Shown: in pieces, positions 55,699 to 64,000 of the stretch | How the letters are laid out: each line of letters opens with the position of its first letter | How positions within the stretch are numbered: the stretch's first letter is position 1 | Source: Actinomycetes bacterium | Lineage (GTDB): Bacteria; Actinomycetota; Acidimicrobiia; Acidimicrobiales; RAAP-2 | Direction of reading: 5' to 3' | Assembly: GCA_021793515.1 (NCBI GenBank) | Contig: JAJYSP010000006.1 | Location: 1 to 64,000, forward strand | Length of the DNA stretch: 64,000 nucleotides | Notes under the pieces: model-generated | Told to the model about the DNA's origin: nothing | Database searches by the model: none | The model's input: the letters and a program-made list of their open reading frames with translations, nothing else | Program-made: the position numbers and the translations under genes

Positions 55699-57651
55699 AT
55701 GTTCCACCGTTTTTCGACCTGGTGGCGGGCGCTCAGCGTGGTACTCCTCGGCCTCGCGACGATCACGTGGCCTTCGGCCTCGAGCGCTGCGACGACGCCG
55801 GTCTTCACCGTCGAGCACCAAGACGCCACCGCGGTGATGTCGTCGTCGGGCACCGCCAGGATCGTGATCACCCTGGCCTTTCGCCACCCGAGCGACACGA
55901 CGCAGGTGTCGCTCGCGCTCTACCCTCGAATCGTCATGCGATCGCAGATCGCGCCGATCATCTCGGGCGCGGGGGTCTCGGGGCCGGCGACCGCGTCGAC
56001 CGGCTCGTTCGAACCCGATTGCACGGCGTCACGCACGAGCACCATCGCGGTCGTGTTCTTCACGGGACGCCCGCTGACTAGTCGGGGCCGGTGCGGCCCA
56101 CTCCCTCGGTTACGACTCGCGTGTCGCGGCGCGACCTGTGACGGCGTGTACCCGCTGCGTTACGCCGTGAGCGCCCACGGCACCACGACGGTGTCGTGGT
56201 CCCTCGTCGCGATCCAGACCGCACCCGTCGCGAGTCCACTGCAGTTCTCCTGGATCACGACCTTGGGTGCGGGGACGTGGTCCAAGTCCGTTCGCACCGC
56301 GGCCGTGCTGACGGCGATCAGTCGACGTCCGACGATGCCGCTCACGGTCAGCGCGAACTACGAGACGCTCTCGAGCGCGTACGAGGCCGGGACGCGCGGG
56401 GCCGCGTGGCGTGGCGCACTCAACCACGCGGTCGCCAGTCCGCTGCACCGGATTATCGACGCCCCACCCCAGCGGGTCGACTTCGCCGGACTCGCGGCGA
56501 ACGGACTCGGAGCCGAGGTGAAGTCCCAGCTCAACCTGGCCGGTCAACTCGTCGGGGCCATCACCGGGCGCTACCTCGACGGACCCGTCCTGCTCGAAGG
56601 CGAGCCCTCGGCCGCGACCGTCGCCGCTCTCGGCGCGGCCGGCGTGTCCAACGTGGTCGTCCCCGAAAACCGACTCACGATTGAGCCCTCCACAACCCTC
56701 ACCTGGGGCTCCCCCTTCCACATCACGGGCGGTGGATCACCCATCGCGCTGACCGACGACCAGCCACTCTCGGCGCTCGCGGTCGATGGGGCCATCGAGC
56801 CCGGCCGCCGGGCCGCCATCATGCTGGCCACACTCGCCTTCTTGCACTTCGAGGCGCCCAACGCACCCGCCAGTCGATCAGTCATCGTCACCGTCCCTGC
56901 GACGATGACGTCGATTCCGTTCTTCAACCAGGTCGCCGCAGGCCTCACCGCTGATCCGTTCGTCGTGGCAAGCAGTCTGGTCCCCTCGTTCACTTCCTCA
57001 CTGGTGGGCTCCGATGGTGCGCCGTCCACCCGATCCCTGCTCGCGGTCCCGCCCTCCCACTGGAGTGCACGGAACATCGCCACACTCACCGCACTCGCGG
57101 CCCAAGTCAACTCCTTCAGCCAAGCCATCACCGATCACGCCGTTGCCTTCGCACTTCGTGTCGCGACCGCACGCGCCGAGACCGTCGGCGGAGCGTCGGC
57201 CCGCCAGAACGCCATCAACGCGGCCACCGCCGGACTCAACGCGCAGCTCGCCAAGTTCACCGTCGACCCGAGCGCTATCACTCTCGCCGGCCCCGGGACC
57301 GCGCTGCCGATCACATTGCACAGCACCGCCTCCTACACGATCACCGCAGTGGTTCATCTCCTGACCAATCAGTTGGACTTCCCCAAGGGATCCAACGTCG
57401 TGGTGACCCTCGGCGCACCGACGACCTCCGTGCGCGTGCCAACCGTGAGTCACCGCGGTAGCAGCCTCACGTTGCAAGTGAACGTGACCACGCCCGATCA
57501 ACAGGTCTTGCTCGCCCACGCGGCCATCCAGGTGCGTATCGCTGGTACATCGGTCGTCGGATACCTGTTGACACTCGCCTCACTCTTGGTGCTCGGGGCG
57601 TGGTGGTGGCAGACGTATCGGCGCCGCTCGAAGGGACGTCACGCTCGATGA
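55699..57651 (+). CDS. Large secreted, C-terminally anchored protein (DUF6049-like)
   Basis: Signal peptide, about 600 aa extracellular region, C-terminal TM and basic tail (VVGYLLTLASLLVLGAWWWQTYRRRSKGRHAR); position between cca and murJ matches the DUF6049 family in Actinobacteria. Confidence 0.75.
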   Translation: MFHRFSTWWRALSVVLLGLATITWPSASSAATTPVFTVEHQDATAVMSSSGTARIVITLAFRHPSDTTQVSLALYPRIVMRSQIAPIISGAGVSGPATASTGSFEPDCTASRTSTIAVVFFTGRPLTSRGRCGPLPRLRLACRGATCDGVYPLRYAVSAHGTTTVSWSLVAIQTAPVASPLQFSWITTLGAGTWSKSVRTAAVLTAISRRPTMPLTVSANYETLSSAYEAGTRGAAWRGALNHAVASPLHRIIDAPPQRVDFAGLAANGLGAEVKSQLNLAGQLVGAITGRYLDGPVLLEGEPSAATVAALGAAGVSNVVVPENRLTIEPSTTLTWGSPFHITGGGSPIALTDDQPLSALAVDGAIEPGRRAAIMLATLAFLHFEAPNAPASRSVIVTVPATMTSIPFFNQVAAGLTADPFVVASSLVPSFTSSLVGSDGAPSTRSLLAVPPSHWSARNIATLTALAAQVNSFSQAITDHAVAFALRVATARAETVGGASARQNAINAATAGLNAQLAKFTVDPSAITLAGPGTALPITLHSTASYTITAVVHLLTNQLDFPKGSNVVVTLGAPTTSVRVPTVSHRGSSLTLQVNVTTPDQQVLLAHAAIQVRIAGTSVVGYLLTLASLLVLGAWWWQTYRRRSKGRHAR

Positions 57652-59237
57652 GCACCACGTCGAGCCATTCCTCACGCGTGCTGTCGATGGCGAGCGGTAC
57701 GCTCGCCTCGCGGCTGACGGGACTGCTACGGGTCTTCGTCCTCGTCTGGGTCCTCGGGTTCACCCCGCTCGCGGACGCCTTCAACCTCGCCAACACGATT
57801 CCCAACATGCTCTTCGACCTCGTCCTCGGCGGGATCATGATCGCCACCTACATCCCCGTGTTCGTCGAGCGTCTCGCCGTCGACGGTGAGCGCAAGGCCT
57901 GGCATTCGATCTCCACAGTGCTCACGGCGTCGGTTATCGCCCTGGTCATCGGGTCCGCCCTCGCGTGGATCGCCGCCCCGTGGATCATCGACGGCTTCAC
58001 CGCACTACACCAACTCGACGCGGGTCACGCCGCTACGCTGCTCGAAAATCAACGCCGGGTCGCGACGGAACTGCTGCGTTGGTTCGTCCCCCAGATCTTC
58101 TTCTACGGTCTCATCGGACTGGCCACGGCCCTGCTCAACGTGCGTCACCGCTTCGGAGCCCCCGCGTGGGTGCCGGTGGCGAACAACGTCATCGCCGTCG
58201 CCGTGCTCATCTGGTTCCACCTCGTTGATCCGACACCGGTGCTCGCGCAATTGCCCGGATCGCACGACCTGCTGTGGCTCGGACTCGGCACCACCCTCGG
58301 CGTCGCCGTTCAGTTCCTCTGTCTTCTCCCCTCGCTCGCCCGCAGCGACCTCTGGCGCGTCGCCCCGCGGTTCGACCGGCACGACCCCGCGCTCCACGCC
58401 ATCGGCCGACTGGGCGGATGGACCCTGCTCGTCGTCGTCGCGAATCAGGCGTCGCTCTACGTGATACTCGCACTCGCCTTCGGCGTCGGCGGCAACGGAC
58501 CGGTCAGCGCCTACACCTACGGATGGTCGTTCTTCCTCATCCCCTACGCGGTCATCGTGGTCTCGGTACTGAGTTCACTGGCGCCCCAGTTGTCTCGGAT
58601 GGCCACCGATGAGGACTACACCGGCTTCAGCGAGCGACTCCGGTTTGGCCTACGGCAATCGCTCGTGATCATTGTGCCGTGCACCATCGGATTCATCATC
58701 CTCAGCCAGCCCCTCGTCGCGGTCCTCAACCACGTCAACGCCACGCACACACTCGCGGCGGGAACTGTGCTTGCGGTGCTCGCGGCCGGCATGCCGGGCT
58801 TCACTGTGTACATGCTCTGCGTTCGGGGCCTTCAGGCGATGCAGCGCGCCCGCGAGGTCTTCGTGCTCTACCTCTTTCAGAACGGCCTCAACATCGTCTT
58901 GGCCCTCGTGTTCGGGCGACACTCCATCGCGGCACTCACCTCCAGCGTCTCCATCTCGTACACGGTCGCAGCGGTCGCAGCCCTGTTCACGCTCTCGAGA
59001 CATCACGTCTCGATCACCACGACGATCTGGTCAATTCACGTTCGCCGAAGCACCGTCGCGTCGCTCATCGCCGGCACCGTGATGGCCGCGACGTACGCGG
59101 CGTCGAGCGCGAACGTCGGCCTCGGCCTGATCGTCCGGTTCGCGAGTGCCTTCGTGATCGGCGTGGTCGCCTACGTCGTGGTCGTGGTACTGGGACAGCG
59201 TCGAGCTGGCCGGCGACCGTCGAACGTGCAAGGCTGA
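57648..59237 (+). CDS. murJ: Lipid II flippase MurJ
   Basis: VLSMASGTLASRLTGLLRVFVLVWVLGFTPLADAFNLANTIPNMLFDLVLGGIMIATYIPVFVE; ATGA overlap with upstream gene. Confidence 0.94.
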   Translation: MSTTSSHSSRVLSMASGTLASRLTGLLRVFVLVWVLGFTPLADAFNLANTIPNMLFDLVLGGIMIATYIPVFVERLAVDGERKAWHSISTVLTASVIALVIGSALAWIAAPWIIDGFTALHQLDAGHAATLLENQRRVATELLRWFVPQIFFYGLIGLATALLNVRHRFGAPAWVPVANNVIAVAVLIWFHLVDPTPVLAQLPGSHDLLWLGLGTTLGVAVQFLCLLPSLARSDLWRVAPRFDRHDPALHAIGRLGGWTLLVVVANQASLYVILALAFGVGGNGPVSAYTYGWSFFLIPYAVIVVSVLSSLAPQLSRMATDEDYTGFSERLRFGLRQSLVIIVPCTIGFIILSQPLVAVLNHVNATHTLAAGTVLAVLAAGMPGFTVYMLCVRGLQAMQRAREVFVLYLFQNGLNIVLALVFGRHSIAALTSSVSISYTVAAVAALFTLSRHHVSITTTIWSIHVRRSTVASLIAGTVMAATYAASSANVGLGLIVRFASAFVIGVVAYVVVVVLGQRRAGRRPSNVQG

Positions 59238-59262
59238 CAGACGCAGAACGTGAGGGGGACCA

Positions 59263-60102
59263 ATGGCTCGAATCCGTGTGGTGTGTGACAGCGGCAGTGA
59301 CCTCCCCGACGACGTCGCCCAACGACTCGGCGTCGACGTGGTGCCGCTGACGATTCGCTTCGGGGACAACGAGTTCACCGACCGCGTCGACCTGTCCCCG
59401 TCGCAGTTCTGGGCCAAGTGCAAGGAGTCCAAAGTCCTCCCCGAGACAGCGGCCCCCTCCCCCGGCTCGTTCCAGGCGACCTACGAAGAAGCGCTGGCGA
59501 ACGGCTACGACGGGGTCCTCGTTCTCGCAATCTCGGCCGCGCTCTCGGCGACGCATCAGTCCGCCTCGCTCGCCGCCGAGGCGGTCGCGGACCGGATACC
59601 CGTGCGTGTCATCGACACCAAAGCCGTATCGATGGCCGTCGGACTCATGGCGATCGACCTAGCCGAGCTCGCCGCCACCGGGGTCGACCTCGACGGCCTA
59701 GAGACGCGCGCGCGAGATCTGCTCGGCCGCGTTGGTATCTGCGGCACGTTGGACACGCTCGAACACCTGGTCAAAGGGGGTCGGGTCGGTGGGGCACGCG
59801 CGCTGCTCGGTCAGGTCCTCTCAATCAAGCCGCTCCTCGCCCTCAAGGACGGGGTCGTCGCGGAAGCGGGCCGCCAGCGCACAAGGGCGAAGGCTCTCAC
59901 CGCGGTCGCGGCGGTGGTTCGCGCCAACGCCCCCTTCGAACGGCTCTCAATCGTTCACGGCGACGCGAGTGACGTCGATCAGTTGGTCGCGATGGTGGCC
60001 ACGATGTCGAGCGAACACAGCCTCGTCGTCTCCGACGTCGGACCAGTCGTTGGAACCCACGGCGGGCCGAGAATCATCGCGGCCTGCTGGATTAAGGCTT
60101 GA
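59263..60102 (+). CDS. DegV family fatty-acid-binding protein
   Basis: IRVVCDSGSDLPDDVAQRLGVDVVPLTIRFGDNEFTD, PSPGSFQATYEEAL, DTLEHLVKGGRVGGARALLGQVLSIKPLLALKDG. Confidence 0.92.
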   Translation: MARIRVVCDSGSDLPDDVAQRLGVDVVPLTIRFGDNEFTDRVDLSPSQFWAKCKESKVLPETAAPSPGSFQATYEEALANGYDGVLVLAISAALSATHQSASLAAEAVADRIPVRVIDTKAVSMAVGLMAIDLAELAATGVDLDGLETRARDLLGRVGICGTLDTLEHLVKGGRVGGARALLGQVLSIKPLLALKDGVVAEAGRQRTRAKALTAVAAVVRANAPFERLSIVHGDASDVDQLVAMVATMSSEHSLVVSDVGPVVGTHGGPRIIAACWIKA

Positions 60103-60128
60103 GCCTTTCGGACCACTATGTTCGTAGT

Positions 60129-60464
60129 GTGAGCGAGACGAGCCCCACCCCAGACCACGAACCTGACCTCGTCGACCGCGCGCTCGGAACCCTCGATCAC
60201 GCGCTCGACATCGTCCACGACAAGGTTCTGCGACCGATCCTGCTCGCCGGGCGCACACTCGCCTTCATCTTCGTGCTCTTTCTCGTCGGCCTCGTGCTCG
60301 TAAGCGTGCTGATCATCGGTATCATCCGACTCTTCAACGTCTACCTCTTCGCCAATCACGTCTGGCTGAGTTATGCCCTCGTGGGTGTGCTCTCCCTCGG
60401 TGCCGGTCTCGTCATCTGGCGTCGACGGCGACCTCTACCCCAGCGAAAGAATCAACATGACTGA
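60129..60464 (+). CDS. Small membrane protein with two TM helices, unknown function
   Basis: [32 protein letters not shown] and second TM; GTG start; overlaps trxB start. Confidence 0.65.
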   Translation: MSETSPTPDHEPDLVDRALGTLDHALDIVHDKVLRPILLAGRTLAFIFVLFLVGLVLVSVLIIGIIRLFNVYLFANHVWLSYALVGVLSLGAGLVIWRRRRPLPQRKNQHD

Positions 60465-61410
60465 ACACACCCGTGTCCTCATCATCGGATCGGGCCCCGC
60501 AGGTCTCACCGCCGCGATCTATACGGCGCGAGCGCAATTGCAGCCAATTGTCATCGAGGGCGAGCCATCCTCGACCTCCGACCAGCCCGGTGGCCAGTTG
60601 ATGCTCACCACCGACATCGAGAACTTCCCCGGTTTCCCCGAGGGCATCACCGGCCCGGAGTTAATGGCGAACATGCGCGCCCAGGCCGAGCGCTTCGGTG
60701 CGGACCTGCGCGTGAACAAGGTGCAGCGACTCGACGTGGGTGGCCGTCCGTTCCGCGCGTGGCTCTCGGGTGACGATGAGCCGAGCATCACCGCCGATAC
60801 AGTGATCTTGGCGACCGGCGCACAGTCACTCATGCTCGAAATCCCTGGTGAAGCCCGACTTCTGAGCCATGGTGTGTCCACGTGCGCCACCTGTGACGGT
60901 TTCTTCTTCCGGGGTCACGACATCGCGGTCATCGGTGGCGGTGACTCCGCGATCGAGGAGGCCACTTTCCTCACCCGCTTCGCGTCCAGCGTGACCATTG
61001 TGCACCGTCGTGACTCCCTTCGCGCCTCCAAGATCATGCAGGAGCGCGCCTTCGCGAACGAGAAGATCCGCTTCGCGTGGAACACGAAGGTCCTCGAAGT
61101 CCTCGGTGACGACAAGGTCGCCGGACTCCGTGTCGCAGACACGGTGACCGGGGAGGAACGCACCATCGACGTGACCGGCGTGTTCGTCGCCATCGGTCAC
61201 GTGCCGAACACCCAGCTGGTCCGCGGACAGGTCGAACTCCACGACAACGGCTACGTACGAACTGGTGTCGGTTCCTACACCAACATCGACGGACTCTTCG
61301 CGGCCGGTGACGTCCAAGACGACGAGTACCGCCAAGCCATCACGTCGGCCGGGTCGGGGTGCATCGCCGCCATCGACGCCGAGCGATGGCTCGAGGCGCT
61401 CGACGGTTAG
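60457..61410 (+). CDS. trxB: Thioredoxin-disulfide reductase
   Basis: [88 protein letters not shown]. Confidence 0.96.
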   Translation: MTEHTRVLIIGSGPAGLTAAIYTARAQLQPIVIEGEPSSTSDQPGGQLMLTTDIENFPGFPEGITGPELMANMRAQAERFGADLRVNKVQRLDVGGRPFRAWLSGDDEPSITADTVILATGAQSLMLEIPGEARLLSHGVSTCATCDGFFFRGHDIAVIGGGDSAIEEATFLTRFASSVTIVHRRDSLRASKIMQERAFANEKIRFAWNTKVLEVLGDDKVAGLRVADTVTGEERTIDVTGVFVAIGHVPNTQLVRGQVELHDNGYVRTGVGSYTNIDGLFAAGDVQDDEYRQAITSAGSGCIAAIDAERWLEALDG

Positions 61411-61520
61411 AGGTTCCGTTCGGTCCCGACCACGCGCGACCCGTTCACAGCGGTTATGAATTTGACGGCGCGGGGTAAGGTGGTCGCCACGACGCCACCG
61501 GGTGTCACTGGGAGGTAGCA

Positions 61521-61847
61521 ATGACAAGCCCGATCACAATTCTCACTGACGCCACCTTCGACGAAGTGATTGGTTCGGCGGAGAAGCCGATCCTCGTTGA
61601 TTTCTGGGCGGAGTGGTGTGGTCCGTGCCGCATGATCGCCCCAATCCTCGAGGAGTTCTCAACGGAGCAGGCCGACAAGTTCACCATCGGCAAGCTCGAC
61701 GTCGACGTCAACGTCGCTACCGCCACCAAATTCTCCGTCATGAGCATCCCGACCCTGCTGCTCTTCAAGGACGGTCAGGTCGTCGCACGAATCGTGGGGG
61801 CCAAACCGAAGGGCGCCCTCCTTCACGAGATCACCGCGTCCCTCTAA
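61521..61847 (+). CDS. trxA: Thioredoxin
   Basis: [37 protein letters not shown]. Confidence 0.97.
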   Translation: MTSPITILTDATFDEVIGSAEKPILVDFWAEWCGPCRMIAPILEEFSTEQADKFTIGKLDVDVNVATATKFSVMSIPTLLLFKDGQVVARIVGAKPKGALLHEITASL

Positions 61848-61864
61848 CGACCCTGATAAAAGGC

Positions 61865-62806
61865 TTGATCCAACGCGGTGACACGGGCCAGTCGGTCCGT
61901 GAATTGCACAACCGGCTCCAACGTCTGGGCTACGCCGCGCCCTTCGACGACGATGAGGTCTTTGGGGACGCCACGGCCGCCATGGTCGAAGCGTTCCAAC
62001 GAGCGCGGGGACTTCCCATCACGGGTGAGGTCGACGCCACGACCTGGTCACGACTCGTCGAAGCCGGCTGGCACCTCGGAGATCGACTGCTCTACCTCAC
62101 CCGTCCCTTCCAACGCGGGGACGACGTCGCGGAGTTACAGATCCGCCTCGCCCAGCTCGGGTTCGACCCGGGCCGGATCGACGGGATCTTCGGCACCCTG
62201 CTCGACGGTGCGCTGATCGATTTCCAACGTAACCGCGCCCTTGAGCCGACCGGTGTGCTGACTCGCGCCACCTTGCTCGAACTCTGGCGCATGACTTCGA
62301 TCATGGCCGATCGAAACCTCGTCACCGAGGCCCGCGACCGGGCCGGGTTCAATGAACTGCCCTCCGACCTGGTAGTTGTCGCCGGATCGACTCCCCTCGC
62401 CGACGCCGTTGCTCGGGACTGGACGTCAGGGAACCTGATCCGTCTGGAGAGTTCCAACCCCGACCAGATCGCCGCGACCGCTAACGGTGCCAACGCAGCT
62501 ATCGTCCTCGCATTCCAGTTCAACGGTGAGATTCAGGGCATACACATCCACTATTGGGCCAGTTACCGGTCCCACTCACGCCGTGGCGAGCAGTTGGCTA
62601 GTTCCCTGGCGGCGGCGCTTGCGAGCAGGGAACTCCTCCCACGCGTCGAGGTGACCGGGATGGCGTTGCCCGTCTTACGCGAGACGCGCATGACCACCCT
62701 GCAGGTAGAACACGGTGCCTATCACAGCCAGGTCGACGAGATCGCAGCCATCGTAAGTGAGCTCGTAAGAAAAGTTCTCCACAACGAGGCGCCGACGTCA
62801 GTCTGA
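61865..62806 (+). CDS. CwlM-like protein: two peptidoglycan-binding repeats plus degenerate N-acetylmuramoyl-L-alanine amidase domain
   Basis: GDTGQSVRELHNRLQRLGYA..., GDDVAELQIRLAQLGFDPGRIDGIFG...; degenerate amidase C-terminus; location trxA-cwlM-parB. No signal peptide. Start codon (TTG) approximate. Confidence 0.82.
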   Translation: MIQRGDTGQSVRELHNRLQRLGYAAPFDDDEVFGDATAAMVEAFQRARGLPITGEVDATTWSRLVEAGWHLGDRLLYLTRPFQRGDDVAELQIRLAQLGFDPGRIDGIFGTLLDGALIDFQRNRALEPTGVLTRATLLELWRMTSIMADRNLVTEARDRAGFNELPSDLVVVAGSTPLADAVARDWTSGNLIRLESSNPDQIAATANGANAAIVLAFQFNGEIQGIHIHYWASYRSHSRRGEQLASSLAAALASRELLPRVEVTGMALPVLRETRMTTLQVEHGAYHSQVDEIAAIVSELVRKVLHNEAPTSV

Positions 62807-62925
62807 ATAAGTCTGCTGGGACAAGGTAATTTAGGCTTTTTCCAAGGCTGAATGAGAGTAAACCACAACTTCATCCACAAGTTGGGGAAAACTTCAACGA
62901 AAACGTTAGGTTTAACGTTGAGGGT

Positions 62926-63849
62926 TTACTTGGTCTGTGAAATAACGATATACAGGCGTTCTAGGTCGTCAAGATCAGCAAAATCTATAATGATTCGGCC
63001 GTTCCGTCCTTTGAGATCGACATGAACTCGCGTATTCAGGTAGTCCTCCAGCAGATGTTCGAGTTCGGCGACGCTGGCGTCGGGCACGGGTCGCAGCCGC
63101 GGCGCTGATGACACCTCACGAGTCGCGGGCTCGTCGACGGGGATGACCTTCGGCTCAAGGAAAGCCTTGACCGCTTCCTCGGTGGCTCGAACCGACAACT
63201 CGTTCTTGATAACACGAGCCACCATCAGGGCCTGGGCGTTCGGATCGGAGATCGCGAGTAACGATCGTGCGTGCCCTGCCGTCAGGTCACCGTTCACCAG
63301 TGCCGCTTGCGCGACCTCGCCGAGCTGCAACAGCCGCAACGTATTCGTAACATTCGCCCGACTCTTGCCCACTCGCTGCGCTACCTGCTCGTGTGTGAGG
63401 TCAAACTCGTCAATGAGCTGCTGATACGCCGCCGCTTCCTCCAGTGGATGGAGATCGACGCGGTGGAGATTCTCAACCACGGCTTGTTCCAGGGAGAGAC
63501 GATCGTTCACGTCGTCTTGCACCAGCACTGGCACCGTCTCGAGACCGGCGAGTGCCGCTGCACGCCACCGCCGCTCCCCCGCAATCAGTTCGAAGACTCC
63601 GGGCTCACCCTCAACCGGTCGAACGATGAGCGGCTGAAGCACCCCCAGCTCGCGGACCGAAGAAGCCAATGACTGAAGGCTGTCGTCATTGAATGACTTA
63701 CGCGGCTGAAACTGATTGGGCCGTATCGCGGTCACCGAGATTCGACGCAGTGGCCCACCGACCTCGACCTCTTCCTGCTCGACTTCGACGTCGGGTGCAT
63801 CGGGGATGAGAGCGCCCAGGCCCTTACCCAAACCTGGTTTCCTAGCCAT
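62926..63849 (-). CDS. parB: Chromosome partitioning protein ParB
   Basis: GKGLGALIPD, IRPNQFQPRKSFNDDSLQSLASSVRELGVLQPLIVRP, ELIAGERRWRAAALAGL, VGKSRANVTNTLRLLQL. Confidence 0.96.
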   Translation of the reverse strand: MARKPGLGKGLGALIPDAPDVEVEQEEVEVGGPLRRISVTAIRPNQFQPRKSFNDDSLQSLASSVRELGVLQPLIVRPVEGEPGVFELIAGERRWRAAALAGLETVPVLVQDDVNDRLSLEQAVVENLHRVDLHPLEEAAAYQQLIDEFDLTHEQVAQRVGKSRANVTNTLRLLQLGEVAQAALVNGDLTAGHARSLLAISDPNAQALMVARVIKNELSVRATEEAVKAFLEPKVIPVDEPATREVSSAPRLRPVPDASVAELEHLLEDYLNTRVHVDLKGRNGRIIIDFADLDDLERLYIVISQTK

Positions 63850-64000
63850 TAATGATCTCCTCCGCTAATGCGCGATATGCCTTGGCGCCCTTCGAATTGG
63901 GATCGAAGTACGTGATTGGCTGTCCGAACGATGGCGCTTCTGCCAATCGGACTGTACGTGGGATAACGGTGCGGCACAACTCAATGGGGAAGTGACGCCG
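63842..64000 (-). CDS. parA: Chromosome partitioning ATPase ParA (C-terminal fragment)
   Basis: Reverse-strand reading ...RHFPIELCRTVIPRTVRLAEAPSFGQPITYFDPNSKGAKAYRALAEEIING*; overlaps parB start. Confidence 0.9.
   Translation of the reverse strand, partial: RRHFPIELCRTVIPRTVRLAEAPSFGQPITYFDPNSKGAKAYRALAEEIING

Noticed and set aside
1-64000. Prophage, integrase, transposon, toxin-antitoxin or restriction/defence islands
   Set aside because: No recognisable integrase, transposase, phage structural, R-M, CBASS, Abi or TA families in the ORF set; RecBCD is general recombination and was not counted as a defence island.

Overview
High-GC actinobacterial chromosome segment of about 64 kb. Gene content and order look like Acidimicrobiia or a related class; this is inferred, not computed. 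Its right end is close to the replication origin (dnaB-rplI-rpsR-ssb-rpsF ... ino1-cca-murJ-trxBA-cwlM-like-parBA). I saw no rRNA or tRNA genes, CRISPR arrays, integrases or transposases. Left to right: MFS transporter fragment; recC-recB-recD operon; cis-prenyltransferase; SGNH hydrolase; a 3-hydroxybutyrate/acetoacetate block (acyl-CoA ligase, TetR, CoA-transferase B/A, serine hydrolase, Liv-type ABC transporter translationally coupled to a 3-hydroxybutyrate dehydrogenase); MscS; LCP protein; serine hydrolase plus TMEM175-like channel; a secreted protein built of eight Cys-pair repeats; response regulator; PrxQ/BCP; 2-oxoacid dehydrogenase E1a/E1b/E2; RlmN; SDR; ABC-2 exporter; then the most unusual locus, at about 38.7-47.7 kb. 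That locus is a compact operon encoding four small CuA/Cox2-like cupredoxins (three tandem paralogues lacking the usual second CuA His), a Tat-exported multi-[Fe-S] protein with an ActB-like CIGTRxC motif, an NrfD/ActC-like membrane subunit and an Ig-like membrane protein. No molybdopterin catalytic subunit and no cytochrome is present. It is divergent from a NarL-type two-component system across an intergenic region carrying two copies of the palindrome CCGTGGAWTCACGG. I consider this the best candidate for an undescribed system in the window.
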